Below the pieces are notes generated by a model. The model worked only from the letters and a program-made list of their open reading frames with translations. It made no database searches and was not told the DNA's origin. From Hydrogenophaga palleronii_A (GTDB lineage: Bacteria; Pseudomonadota; Gammaproteobacteria; Burkholderiales; Burkholderiaceae_C), in assembly GCF_031457455.1 (NCBI RefSeq), contig NZ_JAVDWU010000012.1:62001-126000 (forward strand): DNA of 64,000 nt, read 5' to 3'. Within the stretch, counting starts at the first letter, position 1. The number at the start of each line of letters is the position of its first letter. Made by a program: the position numbers and the translations under genes. This document shows, in pieces, positions 1 to 8,314 of the stretch.

Positions 1-248
1 TCGCTGGGCTCGTGCCGCGTGTACACGCCCACGCCCGCATAGCCCTTTTTCTCAGCGCAATGGAAGTAGCCCTTGAGGCCGCCGATTTCCTCGAACCGCC
101 CGGCCATGTCGGCGGGCTGCGCCTTGACTTCCTGCACACAAATACAATCCGGCTGGTGTGCAGCCAACCAGGGAACCAGCCCCTTGTTGCTGGCGGAACG
201 GATGCCGTTGAGATTGAGGCTGGTCAGTTTGAACAAGGAAATCCCCAT
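1..248 (-). CDS. xth: Exodeoxyribonuclease III, N-terminal part (cut by window edge)
   Basis: DNA-repair nuclease of the ExoIII/AP-endonuclease family, removing nucleotides 3'-5' and cutting abasic sites in the cytoplasm. The 82 complete codons present carry the LNLNGIRSA motif at the start and CVQEVKAQ, whose Glu is the family metal ligand, followed by the KKGYAGVGVYTR strand. The C-terminal two thirds lie beyond position 1. The ATG at 248 overlaps the divergent pyrE ATG. An in-frame TTG at 236 has GGGGA five bases upstream and starts nearer to where family members begin, so 236 may be the true start. Family assignment is firm; the start is not. Confidence 0.9.
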   Translation of the reverse strand, partial: MGISLFKLTSLNLNGIRSASNKGLVPWLAAHQPDCICVQEVKAQPADMAGRFEEIGGLKGYFHCAEKKGYAGVGVYTRHEPS

Positions 249-972
249 GGTTTTGGAAGCAGGCGCAAAGGGCGCCCCTGCAGAATTGGCTGCCGGCGGT
301 GCACTGGCACAGGACTTCGTGCAGTTTTGTGTGGACTCGGGCGTGCTGCGGTTTGGCGAATTCAAGACCAAGGCCGGCCGACTATCGCCCTACTTTTTTA
401 ATGCCGGCCTGTTCGACGACGGCGCCAAGCTGAGCCGGCTCGCGCAATTCTATGCAAAAGCCCTGCTCGACAGCGGCATCGAGTTCGACATGATTTTTGG
501 CCCGGCCTACAAGGGCATCCCGCTCGGTGCGGCGGTGGCCATCGAACTCGCCCGCCTGGGTCGCAACGTGCCGTTTGCCTACAACCGCAAGGAAGCCAAG
601 GACCATGGCGAAGGCGGCACCCTCGTGGGTGCACCGCTGAAGGGGCGGGTGCTGATCGTGGACGACGTGATGTCGGCCGGCACCGCGGCGCGCGAGTCGA
701 TCGCCCTGATCCGGGCGGCGGGCGCCACACCCAGCGCGGTGGCCATTGCCCTGGACCGCCAGGAAAAAGCCACCGAACCAGGGCCCGACGGGCAGGTGCG
801 TGATGTGGAGCACAGCGCCGTGCAGTACGTGCAACAGCAACTGGGCATGCAGGTCTGCGCCATTGCGAGGCTGGCCGATTTGTTGCAATATCTGACAATT
901 CACACCGGGGCGGAACTCGACGCGCACCGCCAGCGCGTGCTCGCATACCGCGAGCGCTACGGTGTTGCGTGA
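247..972 (+). CDS. pyrE: Orotate phosphoribosyltransferase
   Basis: Converts orotate and PRPP to orotidine 5'-phosphate in de novo pyrimidine synthesis, in the cytoplasm. The 241-residue length is slightly above the usual 210-230. The PRPP-binding loop VLIVDDVMSAGTA is at residues 135-147, and FGPAYKGIPLG is the conserved substrate loop. The reading frame is open further upstream, but ATG 247 has AAGGA seven bases before it and begins where homologs do. The first ~20 residues are an Ala/Gly-rich extension. The gene is divergent from xth, with overlapping start codons, and its stop overlaps the next gene by four bases. Confidence 0.95.
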   Translation: MVLEAGAKGAPAELAAGGALAQDFVQFCVDSGVLRFGEFKTKAGRLSPYFFNAGLFDDGAKLSRLAQFYAKALLDSGIEFDMIFGPAYKGIPLGAAVAIELARLGRNVPFAYNRKEAKDHGEGGTLVGAPLKGRVLIVDDVMSAGTAARESIALIRAAGATPSAVAIALDRQEKATEPGPDGQVRDVEHSAVQYVQQQLGMQVCAIARLADLLQYLTIHTGAELDAHRQRVLAYRERYGVA

Positions 973-1679
973 AGATTTCCAACGTGCCACTTGCTGAACA
1001 CACCTCCTCTCGAAACCGGTCGCGCGCGCTGGGTCTGAGCCTGCTGCTGGGGGTGACCTGCGTGGCCAGTGCCCAGACACAGGGGCAGAGCTCAACCCAG
1101 AGCATCTACACCTGCGTGGACGGCAACGGCAGGCGCATCACGTCGGACCGCCCGATCAAGGAATGCCTGGACCGGGAGCAGCGCGAGCTCGGCAGCAGCG
1201 GCACGGTGCGCCGGGTGGTGCCACCGAGCTACACCGCAGAAGAGCGTGCGCGCATCGCTGCGCAGCGCCGGGCAGAGGAACTGGAGATTTCCCGAGCCAA
1301 CGAAGAGCGGCGTCGCGAACGCGCCCTGCTGATCCGCTACCCCAACCAGGCCGTGCACGACCGGGCGCGTGCTGAAGCGCTCTCTCAGGTGGACGAGGTG
1401 ATGGGCGCGGTAAAAAAGCGCGAGGAGACGTTGGCCGAGCAGCGCAAACAGATCGATGCCGAGCTGGACTTCTACCAGGGGGATCGCGAAAAAGCGCCCA
1501 GCTGGCTTAGGCGCAAGCTCGAAGACAATGAAGAGCAGGTGTTCGTCCAGAAGCGTTTCCTGGACGAACAGACCAAGGAAAAACAGCGCATCAATGCGCG
1601 CTTTGAAGAAGAGCTGGGTAAGCTCCGCCAGCTCTGGGCCACGGGTAGCACCTCGGGCAGTGCCACGCTGTCGCGCTGA
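969..1679 (+). CDS. DUF4124 domain periplasmic protein with coiled coil
   Basis: Function unknown. The 236-residue product has a predicted signal peptide (hydrophobic stretch around residues 21-35, ending near ASAQ), then a DUF4124-like module at about residues 45-80 (SIYTCVDGNGRRITSDRPI), then a long charged helical region rich in E, R, K and Q (about 90-225) likely to be a coiled coil. The GTG start overlaps the pyrE stop as GTGA, so translation is probably coupled. It ends 18 bp before the convergent gatB stop. Export is inferred from the signal-like N-terminus. Confidence 0.8.
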   Translation: MKISNVPLAEHTSSRNRSRALGLSLLLGVTCVASAQTQGQSSTQSIYTCVDGNGRRITSDRPIKECLDREQRELGSSGTVRRVVPPSYTAEERARIAAQRRAEELEISRANEERRRERALLIRYPNQAVHDRARAEALSQVDEVMGAVKKREETLAEQRKQIDAELDFYQGDREKAPSWLRRKLEDNEEQVFVQKRFLDEQTKEKQRINARFEEELGKLRQLWATGSTSGSATLSR

Positions 1680-1697
1680 CCCGCACCCGGCAAGCGA

Positions 1698-3161
1698 TCA
1701 CTGCAGCTTCTGGCGCAGCACGTCGTTGACCTGCTGCGGGTTGGCCTTGCCCTTGCTGGCCTTCATGACCATGCCCACCAATGCGTTGAAGGCCTTGTCC
1801 TTGCCGGCGCGGAACTGTTCGACCATGGGCGCGTTGGCGGCCATCACCTCGTCGATGATGGCTTCGAGCGCACCGCTGTCGTTCATCTGTTTGAGGCCTT
1901 TGGCTTCAATGACGGCGTCCACGTCCTGACTTTCACCAGACCAAAGCGCATCCATCACCTGCTTGGCCGCGTTGTTCGACACTGTGCCATCGGCGATGCG
2001 CGTGAGGAGGGCTGCCAAGGTTTCGGCGTTCACTGGTGCCTGCGCAATGTCCTTCTCTTCGTTGTTCAGCCGCCGCGAAACCTCCCCCATGATCCAGTTG
2101 CTGGCCATCTTGGCCTGCCCACTGGCCTTGGCCGCCACCTCGAAATAGGCCGCCATGGCCTGACTCTGGGTCAACGTGGTCGCGTCGTACTCCGGCAGTG
2201 CGTACTCACGTACAAAGCGCTCGGCCATCTGGCGGGGCAGTTCGGGCATGGTGGCCTTCACCTGGTCGACCCAACTGCGCGCAATCACCAGCGGTGGCAG
2301 GTCCGGGTCGGGGAAGTAGCGGTAGTCGGCCGCGTCTTCCTTGGTGCGCATGGCGCGGGTTTCGCCGGTGTCGGGGTCGAATAGCACGGTGGCCTGCTGG
2401 ATCGCCAGGCCGTCCTCGATCTGCTCGATCTGCCAGCGCACCTCGTAGTCGATGGCCTGCTGCATGAACTTGAAGGAGTTCAGGTTCTTGATCTCGCGCC
2501 GCGTGCCCAGCGGTTCACCCGGCTTGCGCACCGACACGTTGGCGTCGCAGCGAAACGAACCTTCCTGCATGTTGCCGTCGCAGATACCGATCCAGGTCAC
2601 GATCTTGTGCAGCTCCTTGGCGTAGGCCACGGCCTCGGCGCTGGAGCGCATGTCGGGCTCGGTCACGATCTCCAGCAGCGGTGTACCGGCGCGGTTCAGG
2701 TCAATGCCCGACTGCCCGATGAAATCCTCGTGCAGGCTCTTGCCCGCGTCTTCTTCCAGGTGGGCACGCACCAGGCGCACCGTCTTCTTCTCGTCGCCCA
2801 GGAAGAAGCTCACCTCGCCGCCCTGCACCACCGGGATCTCGAACTGGCTGATCTGGTAGCCCTTGGGCAGATCGGGGTAGAAGTAGTTCTTACGCGCGAA
2901 CACGCTTTGCTCGGCGATGTGCGAACCCAGTGCCAGGCCCAGGCGAATCGCGTGCGCCACCGCTTCGCGGTTCATCACCGGCAGCGTGCCCGGCAGAGCC
3001 AGATCCACCGCACAGGCCTGCGTGTTGGGCTCGGCGCCAAAGGCCGTGGGCGCGCGGCTGAAAATCTTGGATTTCGTGGCCAGCTGGGCGTGCGTTTCAA
3101 AGCCGATCACGACTTCGTAGCCTTGCACGAGCAGCGACGCTTCTTTCTTGACTGTGTTCAT
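1698..3161 (-). CDS. gatB: Aspartyl/glutamyl-tRNA(Asn/Gln) amidotransferase subunit B
   Basis: tRNA-binding kinase/transamidase subunit of GatCAB, which converts misacylated Glu-tRNA(Gln) and Asp-tRNA(Asn) to the amidated forms. The 487-residue length is normal for GatB. The N-terminal cradle begins GYEVVIGFETHAQL, RYFPDPDLPPL marks the end of the catalytic core, and MASNWIMGEV lies in the C-terminal YqeY-like tail. I chose ATG 3161, preceded by AGAGG, over an upstream ATG because homologs start here. It follows gatA in the gatC-gatA-gatB order, separated from it by a repeat-containing 136-bp gap. Confidence 0.96.
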   Translation of the reverse strand: MNTVKKEASLLVQGYEVVIGFETHAQLATKSKIFSRAPTAFGAEPNTQACAVDLALPGTLPVMNREAVAHAIRLGLALGSHIAEQSVFARKNYFYPDLPKGYQISQFEIPVVQGGEVSFFLGDEKKTVRLVRAHLEEDAGKSLHEDFIGQSGIDLNRAGTPLLEIVTEPDMRSSAEAVAYAKELHKIVTWIGICDGNMQEGSFRCDANVSVRKPGEPLGTRREIKNLNSFKFMQQAIDYEVRWQIEQIEDGLAIQQATVLFDPDTGETRAMRTKEDAADYRYFPDPDLPPLVIARSWVDQVKATMPELPRQMAERFVREYALPEYDATTLTQSQAMAAYFEVAAKASGQAKMASNWIMGEVSRRLNNEEKDIAQAPVNAETLAALLTRIADGTVSNNAAKQVMDALWSGESQDVDAVIEAKGLKQMNDSGALEAIIDEVMAANAPMVEQFRAGKDKAFNALVGMVMKASKGKANPQQVNDVLRQKLQ

Positions 3162-3215
3162 CTCAAAAACCTCTTTCAATTCGCGATGCAAGCGCGAGGT
3201 GCCTCTTTCGCGAGT

Positions 3216-3290
3216 CACCGCGGAACCGGCTTTGCCGGGCCGCTGGTGACGCCCCCTTGAGGGGGTGACGCCGAGGGCGGCGCGGGGGTG
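3216..3290 (-). repeat. Dispersed intergenic GC repeat, copy 1
   Basis: About 75 bp between the gatA stop and gatB. Read on the minus strand it has three parts shared with other copies in this window: a CCCCCGCGCCGCC start, a CCCCCTCAAGGGGG hairpin, and a terminal GGCCCGGCAAAGCCGGTTCC hairpin. It lies directly downstream of gatA and is transcribed if the gat genes form one operon. Confidence 0.8.
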
Positions 3291-3297
3291 TTTTCAA

Positions 3298-4791
3298 TTA
3301 AAGCGCAGGTGCGCGCTTGTGCCAGTCGGTGGCTTGCTGGAAGGCGTGTGCAGCCTGCAGCAGCTCGGCCTCCTTGAAGTAGTTGCCGATCAGTTGCAGC
3401 CCCACCGGCAAGCCGCCCTCGCCAAAGCCGGCGGGCACGCTCATCCCGGGCAGGCCGGCCAGCGATCCTGGCAGGGTGTAGATGTCGGCCAGGTAGTTGG
3501 CGACCGGGTCGTCGCTCTTTTCGCCGATCTTCCAGGCCACGGTGGGCGCGGCGGGGCCGGCGATCACGTCGCACTGCTCAAACGCATTCTGGAAGTCCTG
3601 CGCGATCAGGCGGCGGATCTGCTGCGCCTTGAGGTAGTAGGCGTCGTAGTAGCCATGGCTCAACACATAGGTGCCGATCATGATGCGACGCTGCACCTCA
3701 GGCCCGAAGCCTTCGCTGCGCGACTTCTTGTACATGTCGATCAGGTCGTCGTACTGGGCGGCGCGGTGGCCGAACTTCACGCCGTCGAAGCGGCTGAGGT
3801 TACTCGACGCTTCGGCGGGGGCAATGATGTAGTAGACGGGAATGGCCAGTTCGGTGCGCGGCAGCGAGATGTCGACCAGCGTGGCGCCCAGTTTCTCGTA
3901 CTCGGCCAGCGCGGCGCGCATGGCGGCAATCACGTCGGGCGCGCAGCCGGCACCGAAGAACTCCTGTGGCAGCCCGATGCGCAAGCCCTTGAGCGGCTGC
4001 GCCGCAGTCGCCCCTTCCCGCGGCTGGCCCAGCAGACGGGTGTAGTCCTCGGCCGGGTGATCCAGGCTGGTGGAGTCGCGGTCGATGTCCGGCCCGGCCA
4101 TCACGCTCAGCAACGTCGCGCAATCGGCGGCACTGTGCGCCATGGGGCCGGCCTGGTCCAGGCTGGAGGCGAAGGCGATCATGCCGTAGCGCGAGCAGCG
4201 GCCGTAGGTGGGCTTGATGCCGGTGATGCCGCAGAAGCTGGCGGGCTGGCGGATGGAGCCACCGGTGTCGGTGCCGGTGGTGGCGGGTGCCAGGCGCGCG
4301 GCCACGGCCACGGCCGAGCCGCCCGAGGATCCGCCGGGCACGCGCGTGGTGTCCCAGGGGTTGCGCACCACGCCATAGGCGGAGTTCTCGTTGCTGCCGC
4401 CCATGGCGAATTCGTCGCAGTTGAGCTTGCCCAGGGTCACGGCGCCGGCTGCGGCCAGCTGGCTGACCACGGTGGCGTCGAACGGGCTCTGGTAGCCCTC
4501 CAGCATCTTGCTGCCGGCGGTGCTGGGGAAACCCTGGGTGACGAAGATGTCCTTGTGCGCCAGCGGCACGCCCAGCAGCGGGCCGCGTTCGCCAGCGGCG
4601 ATGCGCGCGTCGGCAGCCTCGGCCTGTTTGAGCGTCAGTTCTTCATTGAAGGCCAGGTAGGCGCCCAGGTTGCTGTGCTGTTTCGCGCGCGCCAGCAGGG
4701 TTTGAGCGGCTTCGACAGACGAGGTTTGTTGGTGGCGAATAGCTGCGGCCAGTTCGGCCACGCCCATTTCATGGATCTGCTTGGAATTCAT
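3298..4791 (-). CDS. gatA: Aspartyl/glutamyl-tRNA(Asn/Gln) amidotransferase subunit A
   Basis: Glutaminase subunit of GatCAB; releases ammonia from glutamine for transamidation. The 497 residues carry the amidase-signature triad: Lys80 (AHKDIF), cis-Ser155 (GGSSGGSA) and nucleophile Ser179 (TDTGGS), with the spacing known for GatA. I chose ATG 4791 (MNSKQIHEMGV) because it has a GGGG run upstream and fits the family N-terminus; the frame is open to 4884, but that extension is encoded partly by a repeat. It lies 85 bp downstream of gatC. Confidence 0.96.
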   Translation of the reverse strand: MNSKQIHEMGVAELAAAIRHQQTSSVEAAQTLLARAKQHSNLGAYLAFNEELTLKQAEAADARIAAGERGPLLGVPLAHKDIFVTQGFPSTAGSKMLEGYQSPFDATVVSQLAAAGAVTLGKLNCDEFAMGGSNENSAYGVVRNPWDTTRVPGGSSGGSAVAVAARLAPATTGTDTGGSIRQPASFCGITGIKPTYGRCSRYGMIAFASSLDQAGPMAHSAADCATLLSVMAGPDIDRDSTSLDHPAEDYTRLLGQPREGATAAQPLKGLRIGLPQEFFGAGCAPDVIAAMRAALAEYEKLGATLVDISLPRTELAIPVYYIIAPAEASSNLSRFDGVKFGHRAAQYDDLIDMYKKSRSEGFGPEVQRRIMIGTYVLSHGYYDAYYLKAQQIRRLIAQDFQNAFEQCDVIAGPAAPTVAWKIGEKSDDPVANYLADIYTLPGSLAGLPGMSVPAGFGEGGLPVGLQLIGNYFKEAELLQAAHAFQQATDWHKRAPAL

Positions 4792-4798
4792 TTGTCGG

Positions 4799-4850
4799 CC
4801 CCCACGCTGGTCACTTCGTGTACTGCGCTGCCCCCCAGGGGGGTGCGAAC
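4799..4850 (+). repeat. Dispersed intergenic GC repeat, copy 2 (variant)
   Basis: Variant unit between gatC and gatA: CCCCCACGCTGG, then a spacer with CACTTCGTGTACTGCGCTG, then the CCCCCCAGGGGGG hairpin. It shares the CCCCCACGCT start and the C/G hairpin with copies 3 and 6. Unlike the other copies it runs opposite to the flanking genes. Confidence 0.65.
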
Positions 4851-4876
4851 TTGCTTGAGGCGGCTCTGCGCTGCGT

Positions 4877-5176
4877 TCATTCAATCACCTTGGGCACAAG
4901 GAACAATCCGCGCTCGACGGCCGGGGCGCTTCGCTGGTTGGCCTCGCGGTTGTTGGGTTCGCTGGCCACGTCCGGGCGCAGACGCAGCGAAACGTGGTCG
5001 ATCACGGCGGTGGGATGGGCCAGCGGCTCGACGCCGGTGGTGTCGACCGCGTTCATCTGTTCGACGATGTCGAAGAAGCCGTTGAGCTGGGTGCGCATGC
5101 GCTCGCTCTGGGCCTCGGAAAGCTCTAGCCGGGCGAGGTTGGCGATGCGCCCGATGTCGGACAGGGTCAGGGACAT
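4877..5176 (-). CDS. gatC: Aspartyl/glutamyl-tRNA(Asn/Gln) amidotransferase subunit C
   Basis: Small scaffold subunit that wraps around GatA and stabilises the GatCAB complex. The 99-residue product is the usual length and starts with the conserved SDIGRIANLARLELSE helix; the C-terminus (GLFLVPKVIE) matches the family ending, which lies over GatA. It is the first gene of the minus-strand gatC-gatA-gatB set, so the promoter is expected in the 284-bp gap shared with mreB. Confidence 0.95.
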   Translation of the reverse strand: MSLTLSDIGRIANLARLELSEAQSERMRTQLNGFFDIVEQMNAVDTTGVEPLAHPTAVIDHVSLRLRPDVASEPNNREANQRSAPAVERGLFLVPKVIE

Positions 5177-5460
5177 GACGGAAACCGTTTGCGGATGGGG
5201 TGGACGGGAAGGAAAGCGAAAGCCTGCCCGATGTCGTAAAAAGCGGGCTGAAACGGGAGGTAAACAGCTGATTTAGCCCCGTTTCACAGGCTGTTGTATA
5301 CGGGGGATACGGTATTATCCAAGGTTTGGCGACAGTGCCCGTGCAAGCGCGGTTGATTTGCCATTGAATCAAATACTTAGAACCGGCCACCGCCCACACC
5401 GCCCAATATTGGCGACGACCGCACGAGGCGGCGGATCGTGCCACACAGGATTTTTGCACC
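5177..5460. promoter_or_regulatory. Divergent promoter region between gatC and mreB
   Basis: A 284-bp gap separates two divergent operons and must hold both promoters. An AT-richer island lies at about 5290-5320, with a -10-like TATTAT at 5313-5318 on the plus strand but no convincing -35 at the standard distance. No gene was seen here. Confidence 0.35.
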
Positions 5461-6504
5461 ATGTTTGAAGCGTTCCGTCGGCAATTTTCCACCGACCTGG
5501 CCATCGACCTCGGCACCGCCAACACCCTCATTTACGTGCGACACAAGGGCATCGTGCTGGACGAGCCTTCGGTGGTCTCCATCCGCCACGAAGGTGGCCC
5601 CCAAGGGAAGAAGACCATCCAGGCGGTGGGCCACGAAGCCAAGGCCATGCTGGGCAAGGTACCCGGCAACATCGAGGCCATCCGTCCCATGAAAGACGGT
5701 GTGATCGCCGACTTCACAGTGACTGAGCAGATGCTCAAGCAGTTCATCAAGATGGTGCACCCGCGCTCGATGTTCAAGCCGAGCCCTCGCATCATCATCT
5801 GCGTGCCCTGCGGTTCCACCCAGGTCGAGCGTCGTGCCATCCGCGAATCGGCCCTGGGTGCCGGCGCTTCCGAGGTCTACCTGATTGAAGAACCCATGGC
5901 CGCAGCCATTGGCGCCGGTCTGCCGGTGTCCGACGCTTCGGGCTCCATGGTGGTCGACATCGGCGGCGGCACCACCGAAGTGGGCGTGATCTCGCTGGGC
6001 GGCATGGTCTACAAGGGCAGCGTGCGCGTGGGCGGCGACCGCTTCGACGAAGCCATCATTGCCTACATCCGCCGCAACTACGGCATGCTGATCGGCGAAC
6101 CCACGGCTGAAGCCATCAAGAAGGAAATCGGCTCGGCCTTCCCCGGTTCCGAAGTCAAGGAAATGGAAGTCAAGGGCCGCAACCTCTCCGAGGGTGTGCC
6201 GCGCAGCTTCACCATTTCCAGCAACGAAATCCTCGAAGCCCTGACCGACCCGCTGAACAACATCGTCTCCGCCGTGAAGATGGCGCTGGAACACACGCCC
6301 CCGGAACTGGGTGCCGACATCGCCGAACGCGGCATGATGCTCACCGGTGGTGGGGCACTGCTTCGCGATCTGGACCGCCTGCTGGCCGAAGAAACCGGGT
6401 TGCCGGTACTGGTGGCCGAAGAACCGCTGACCTGTGTGGTGCGCGGTTGCGGCATGGCCCTGGAGCGCATGGAGCGCCTGGGCACGATCTTCACCAGCGA
6501 GTGA
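5461..6504 (+). CDS. mreB: Rod shape-determining protein MreB
   Basis: Bacterial actin that forms membrane-attached filaments directing lateral cell-wall synthesis. The 347 residues include the N-terminal amphipathic segment MFEAFRRQFSTD, the first phosphate loop DLGTANT and the second DIGGGTTEVG, and the adenosine-loop region TGGGALLRDLD, all standard for MreB. It is the first gene of mreB-mreC-mreD-mrdA; mreC follows 47 bp downstream. Confidence 0.98.
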   Translation: MFEAFRRQFSTDLAIDLGTANTLIYVRHKGIVLDEPSVVSIRHEGGPQGKKTIQAVGHEAKAMLGKVPGNIEAIRPMKDGVIADFTVTEQMLKQFIKMVHPRSMFKPSPRIIICVPCGSTQVERRAIRESALGAGASEVYLIEEPMAAAIGAGLPVSDASGSMVVDIGGGTTEVGVISLGGMVYKGSVRVGGDRFDEAIIAYIRRNYGMLIGEPTAEAIKKEIGSAFPGSEVKEMEVKGRNLSEGVPRSFTISSNEILEALTDPLNNIVSAVKMALEHTPPELGADIAERGMMLTGGGALLRDLDRLLAEETGLPVLVAEEPLTCVVRGCGMALERMERLGTIFTSE

Positions 6505-6551
6505 GTCGGTCGCCGGCCTGACCCCGGGCCCGCTCAAGAGACCATTGCCTT

Positions 6552-7502
6552 ATGCCACTTGGCACCCTGGACCGGACACCTCCGCCCTTCTTCAAGCAGG
6601 GTCCGTCGGCCCTGTCCAAGTTGATTGTGTTCAGCGCCGTGGCGCTGTTTCTCATGGTGGCCGACGTGCGCTTTCAGGTCACCGGGCCGGTGCGCTCGGC
6701 CATGGCCACGGTGCTCTACCCTGTTCAGTGGCTGGTGATGCAACCCATCCAGGCTGCCGCCACCGCGGGCGGCTACCTCACTTCGCTGCACCAGGCCCAG
6801 CGCACCGAAAGAGAGGCCCTGGAGCGGCTCGCCATCCAGGCAGCGCGCAGCCTGCAGGTGGAACAGCTCCTGCAGGAGAACCAGCATCTCCGGGCAATGC
6901 TGACCATGCGCGAGCGCAGCGAGTCGGTGGCCACCGGCGCGCAGGTGTTGTATGACACTGCCGACCCGTATTCACGCAAAGTGGTGATTGACCGCGGCCA
7001 GGCGCATGGCGTGGTCGCCGGTTCGCCGGTGATCGACGAGCATGGCGTGCTGGGGCAGGTCACCCGGGTGTACCCCCTGCTCTCGGAAGTCACCCTGCTG
7101 ATCGACCGCGATCAGGCCATCCCGATCGTCAACGCACGCACCAGCGTTCGGGGCGTGGCCTTTGGTCAACCGTCGGCCAGCGGAGATGGTCTCGAATTGC
7201 GCTACACGCTGACCAGTGCCGACATCGAAGAAGGCGATCTGCTCACCACCAGCGGCGTCGACGGCGTCTATCCGGCTGGGCTGCCTGTGGCCAGGGTGAC
7301 CCGAATCGAACGCCGCTCAGAATCCGCTTTCAACCGGGTGGAATGTGAGCCGGTGGCCCGGGTGCAGGGCGCGTTGCATGTGCTGGTGCTGAGCCCTGTG
7401 GGCCTGACACAACCCGCCCCACCGGCACCCGAGGCCCCGGGTGGCCGGCCGGGGCAAGGCGGCCGGGGCGACCTGCCTGGCAGACGGGGCGCCGCGCCAT
7501 GA
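6552..7502 (+). CDS. mreC: Rod shape-determining protein MreC
   Basis: Bitopic inner-membrane protein linking MreB and MreD to the periplasmic wall-synthesis enzymes. The 316 residues have a cytoplasmic N-terminus, one membrane span at about 20-38, a coiled coil at about 70-115, and the double beta-barrel MreC domain (YSRKVVIDRGQAHGVVAGSPVID and following). The C-terminal ~35 residues are a Pro/Gly/Arg-rich tail, longer than in many homologs. The stop overlaps the mreD start as ATGA. Confidence 0.95.
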   Translation: MPLGTLDRTPPPFFKQGPSALSKLIVFSAVALFLMVADVRFQVTGPVRSAMATVLYPVQWLVMQPIQAAATAGGYLTSLHQAQRTEREALERLAIQAARSLQVEQLLQENQHLRAMLTMRERSESVATGAQVLYDTADPYSRKVVIDRGQAHGVVAGSPVIDEHGVLGQVTRVYPLLSEVTLLIDRDQAIPIVNARTSVRGVAFGQPSASGDGLELRYTLTSADIEEGDLLTTSGVDGVYPAGLPVARVTRIERRSESAFNRVECEPVARVQGALHVLVLSPVGLTQPAPPAPEAPGGRPGQGGRGDLPGRRGAAP

Positions 7503-8029
7503 TCATGCGCCCCGGCCAGCAACTGCTGTTGCCTGCCAACCCGGTCTTCATCTGGTTCACCCTGCTGGGCGCGCTGTCCATCAACATGTTCCTGAACATG
7601 GGCCTCTGGGGACGTGCGGCCTGGGTACCCGACCTGCTGGCGGTGGTGCTGGTGTTCTGGAGCGTGCATCAGCCCCTGCGCATTGGTGTGGGGGTCGCGT
7701 TTGCGTTCGGCCTCGCCATGGACGTGCACCAGGGTGCCCTGCTGGGACAGCACGCGCTGGCCTACACCGTGCTGGGTTTCTTTGCGATTTCCATGCACCG
7801 CCGCCTGCTCTGGTTCGCGGTACCAACGCAGGCGGTGCAGGTGCTGCCCTTGTTCGTGTCCGCGCATGTGCTGCTGATGCTGGTGCGCCTGATTTCGGGC
7901 GGGGTGTTTCCGGGCTGGTCGTATTTCCTGGCACCGGTGCTGGAGGCAGCGCTGTGGCCTGTGGTGAGCGTGCTCCTGCTCGCACCCCAGCGGCGGGCAC
8001 CCAACCCTGACGACAACAGGCCATTGTGA
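7499..8029 (+). CDS. mreD: Rod shape-determining protein MreD
   Basis: Polytopic inner-membrane partner of MreC in the elongation complex. The 176-residue product has five or so hydrophobic spans and the family motif DLLAVVLVFW near residues 44-53. It overlaps mreC by four bases. A second in-frame ATG lies two codons downstream at 7505, so the exact first residue is open. A GC repeat begins seven bases after the stop. Confidence 0.93.
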   Translation: MIMRPGQQLLLPANPVFIWFTLLGALSINMFLNMGLWGRAAWVPDLLAVVLVFWSVHQPLRIGVGVAFAFGLAMDVHQGALLGQHALAYTVLGFFAISMHRRLLWFAVPTQAVQVLPLFVSAHVLLMLVRLISGGVFPGWSYFLAPVLEAALWPVVSVLLLAPQRRAPNPDDNRPL

Positions 8030-8035
8030 ACACGA

Positions 8036-8140
8036 GCCCCCACGCTCCGCCGCAGGGCTTGTTGACCCCCACGCTCCGCCGCTGGCGCGGGTCGCTGCCC
8101 CCCGAGGGGGCTGATCCGGCTTGGGGCGGCCCGGCGCCGG
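8036..8140 (+). repeat. Dispersed intergenic GC repeat, copy 3
   Basis: Begins seven bases after the mreD stop. It contains two CCCCCACGCTCCGCCGC units in tandem, the CCCCCCGAGGGGG hairpin and a GGCCCGGCGCCGG end, matching copy 6 in arrangement. It is followed by about 170 bp of sequence without a recognisable gene before mrdA. Confidence 0.75.
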
Positions 8141-8314
8141 ATCGCGCTAACCTCCCGCCCCGCCGCTTGCTCGGGTCTCGCCTTGCAGGCTGCGGCGGTC
8201 TTGATGAGCATGCGGGTGAAACCATTCGCGGATTGGCGGGTCCATTCCGTTACTGCACACTCATTGCGGCATCAAACTTGCCGAATCGATGATGCTGGAA
8301 TGGCGGGAAGCAAC

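Noticed and set aside
3265..5085. 606-codon plus-strand open frame opposite gatA
   Set aside because: gatA has the intact amidase triad on the other strand; this frame is a compositional shadow.
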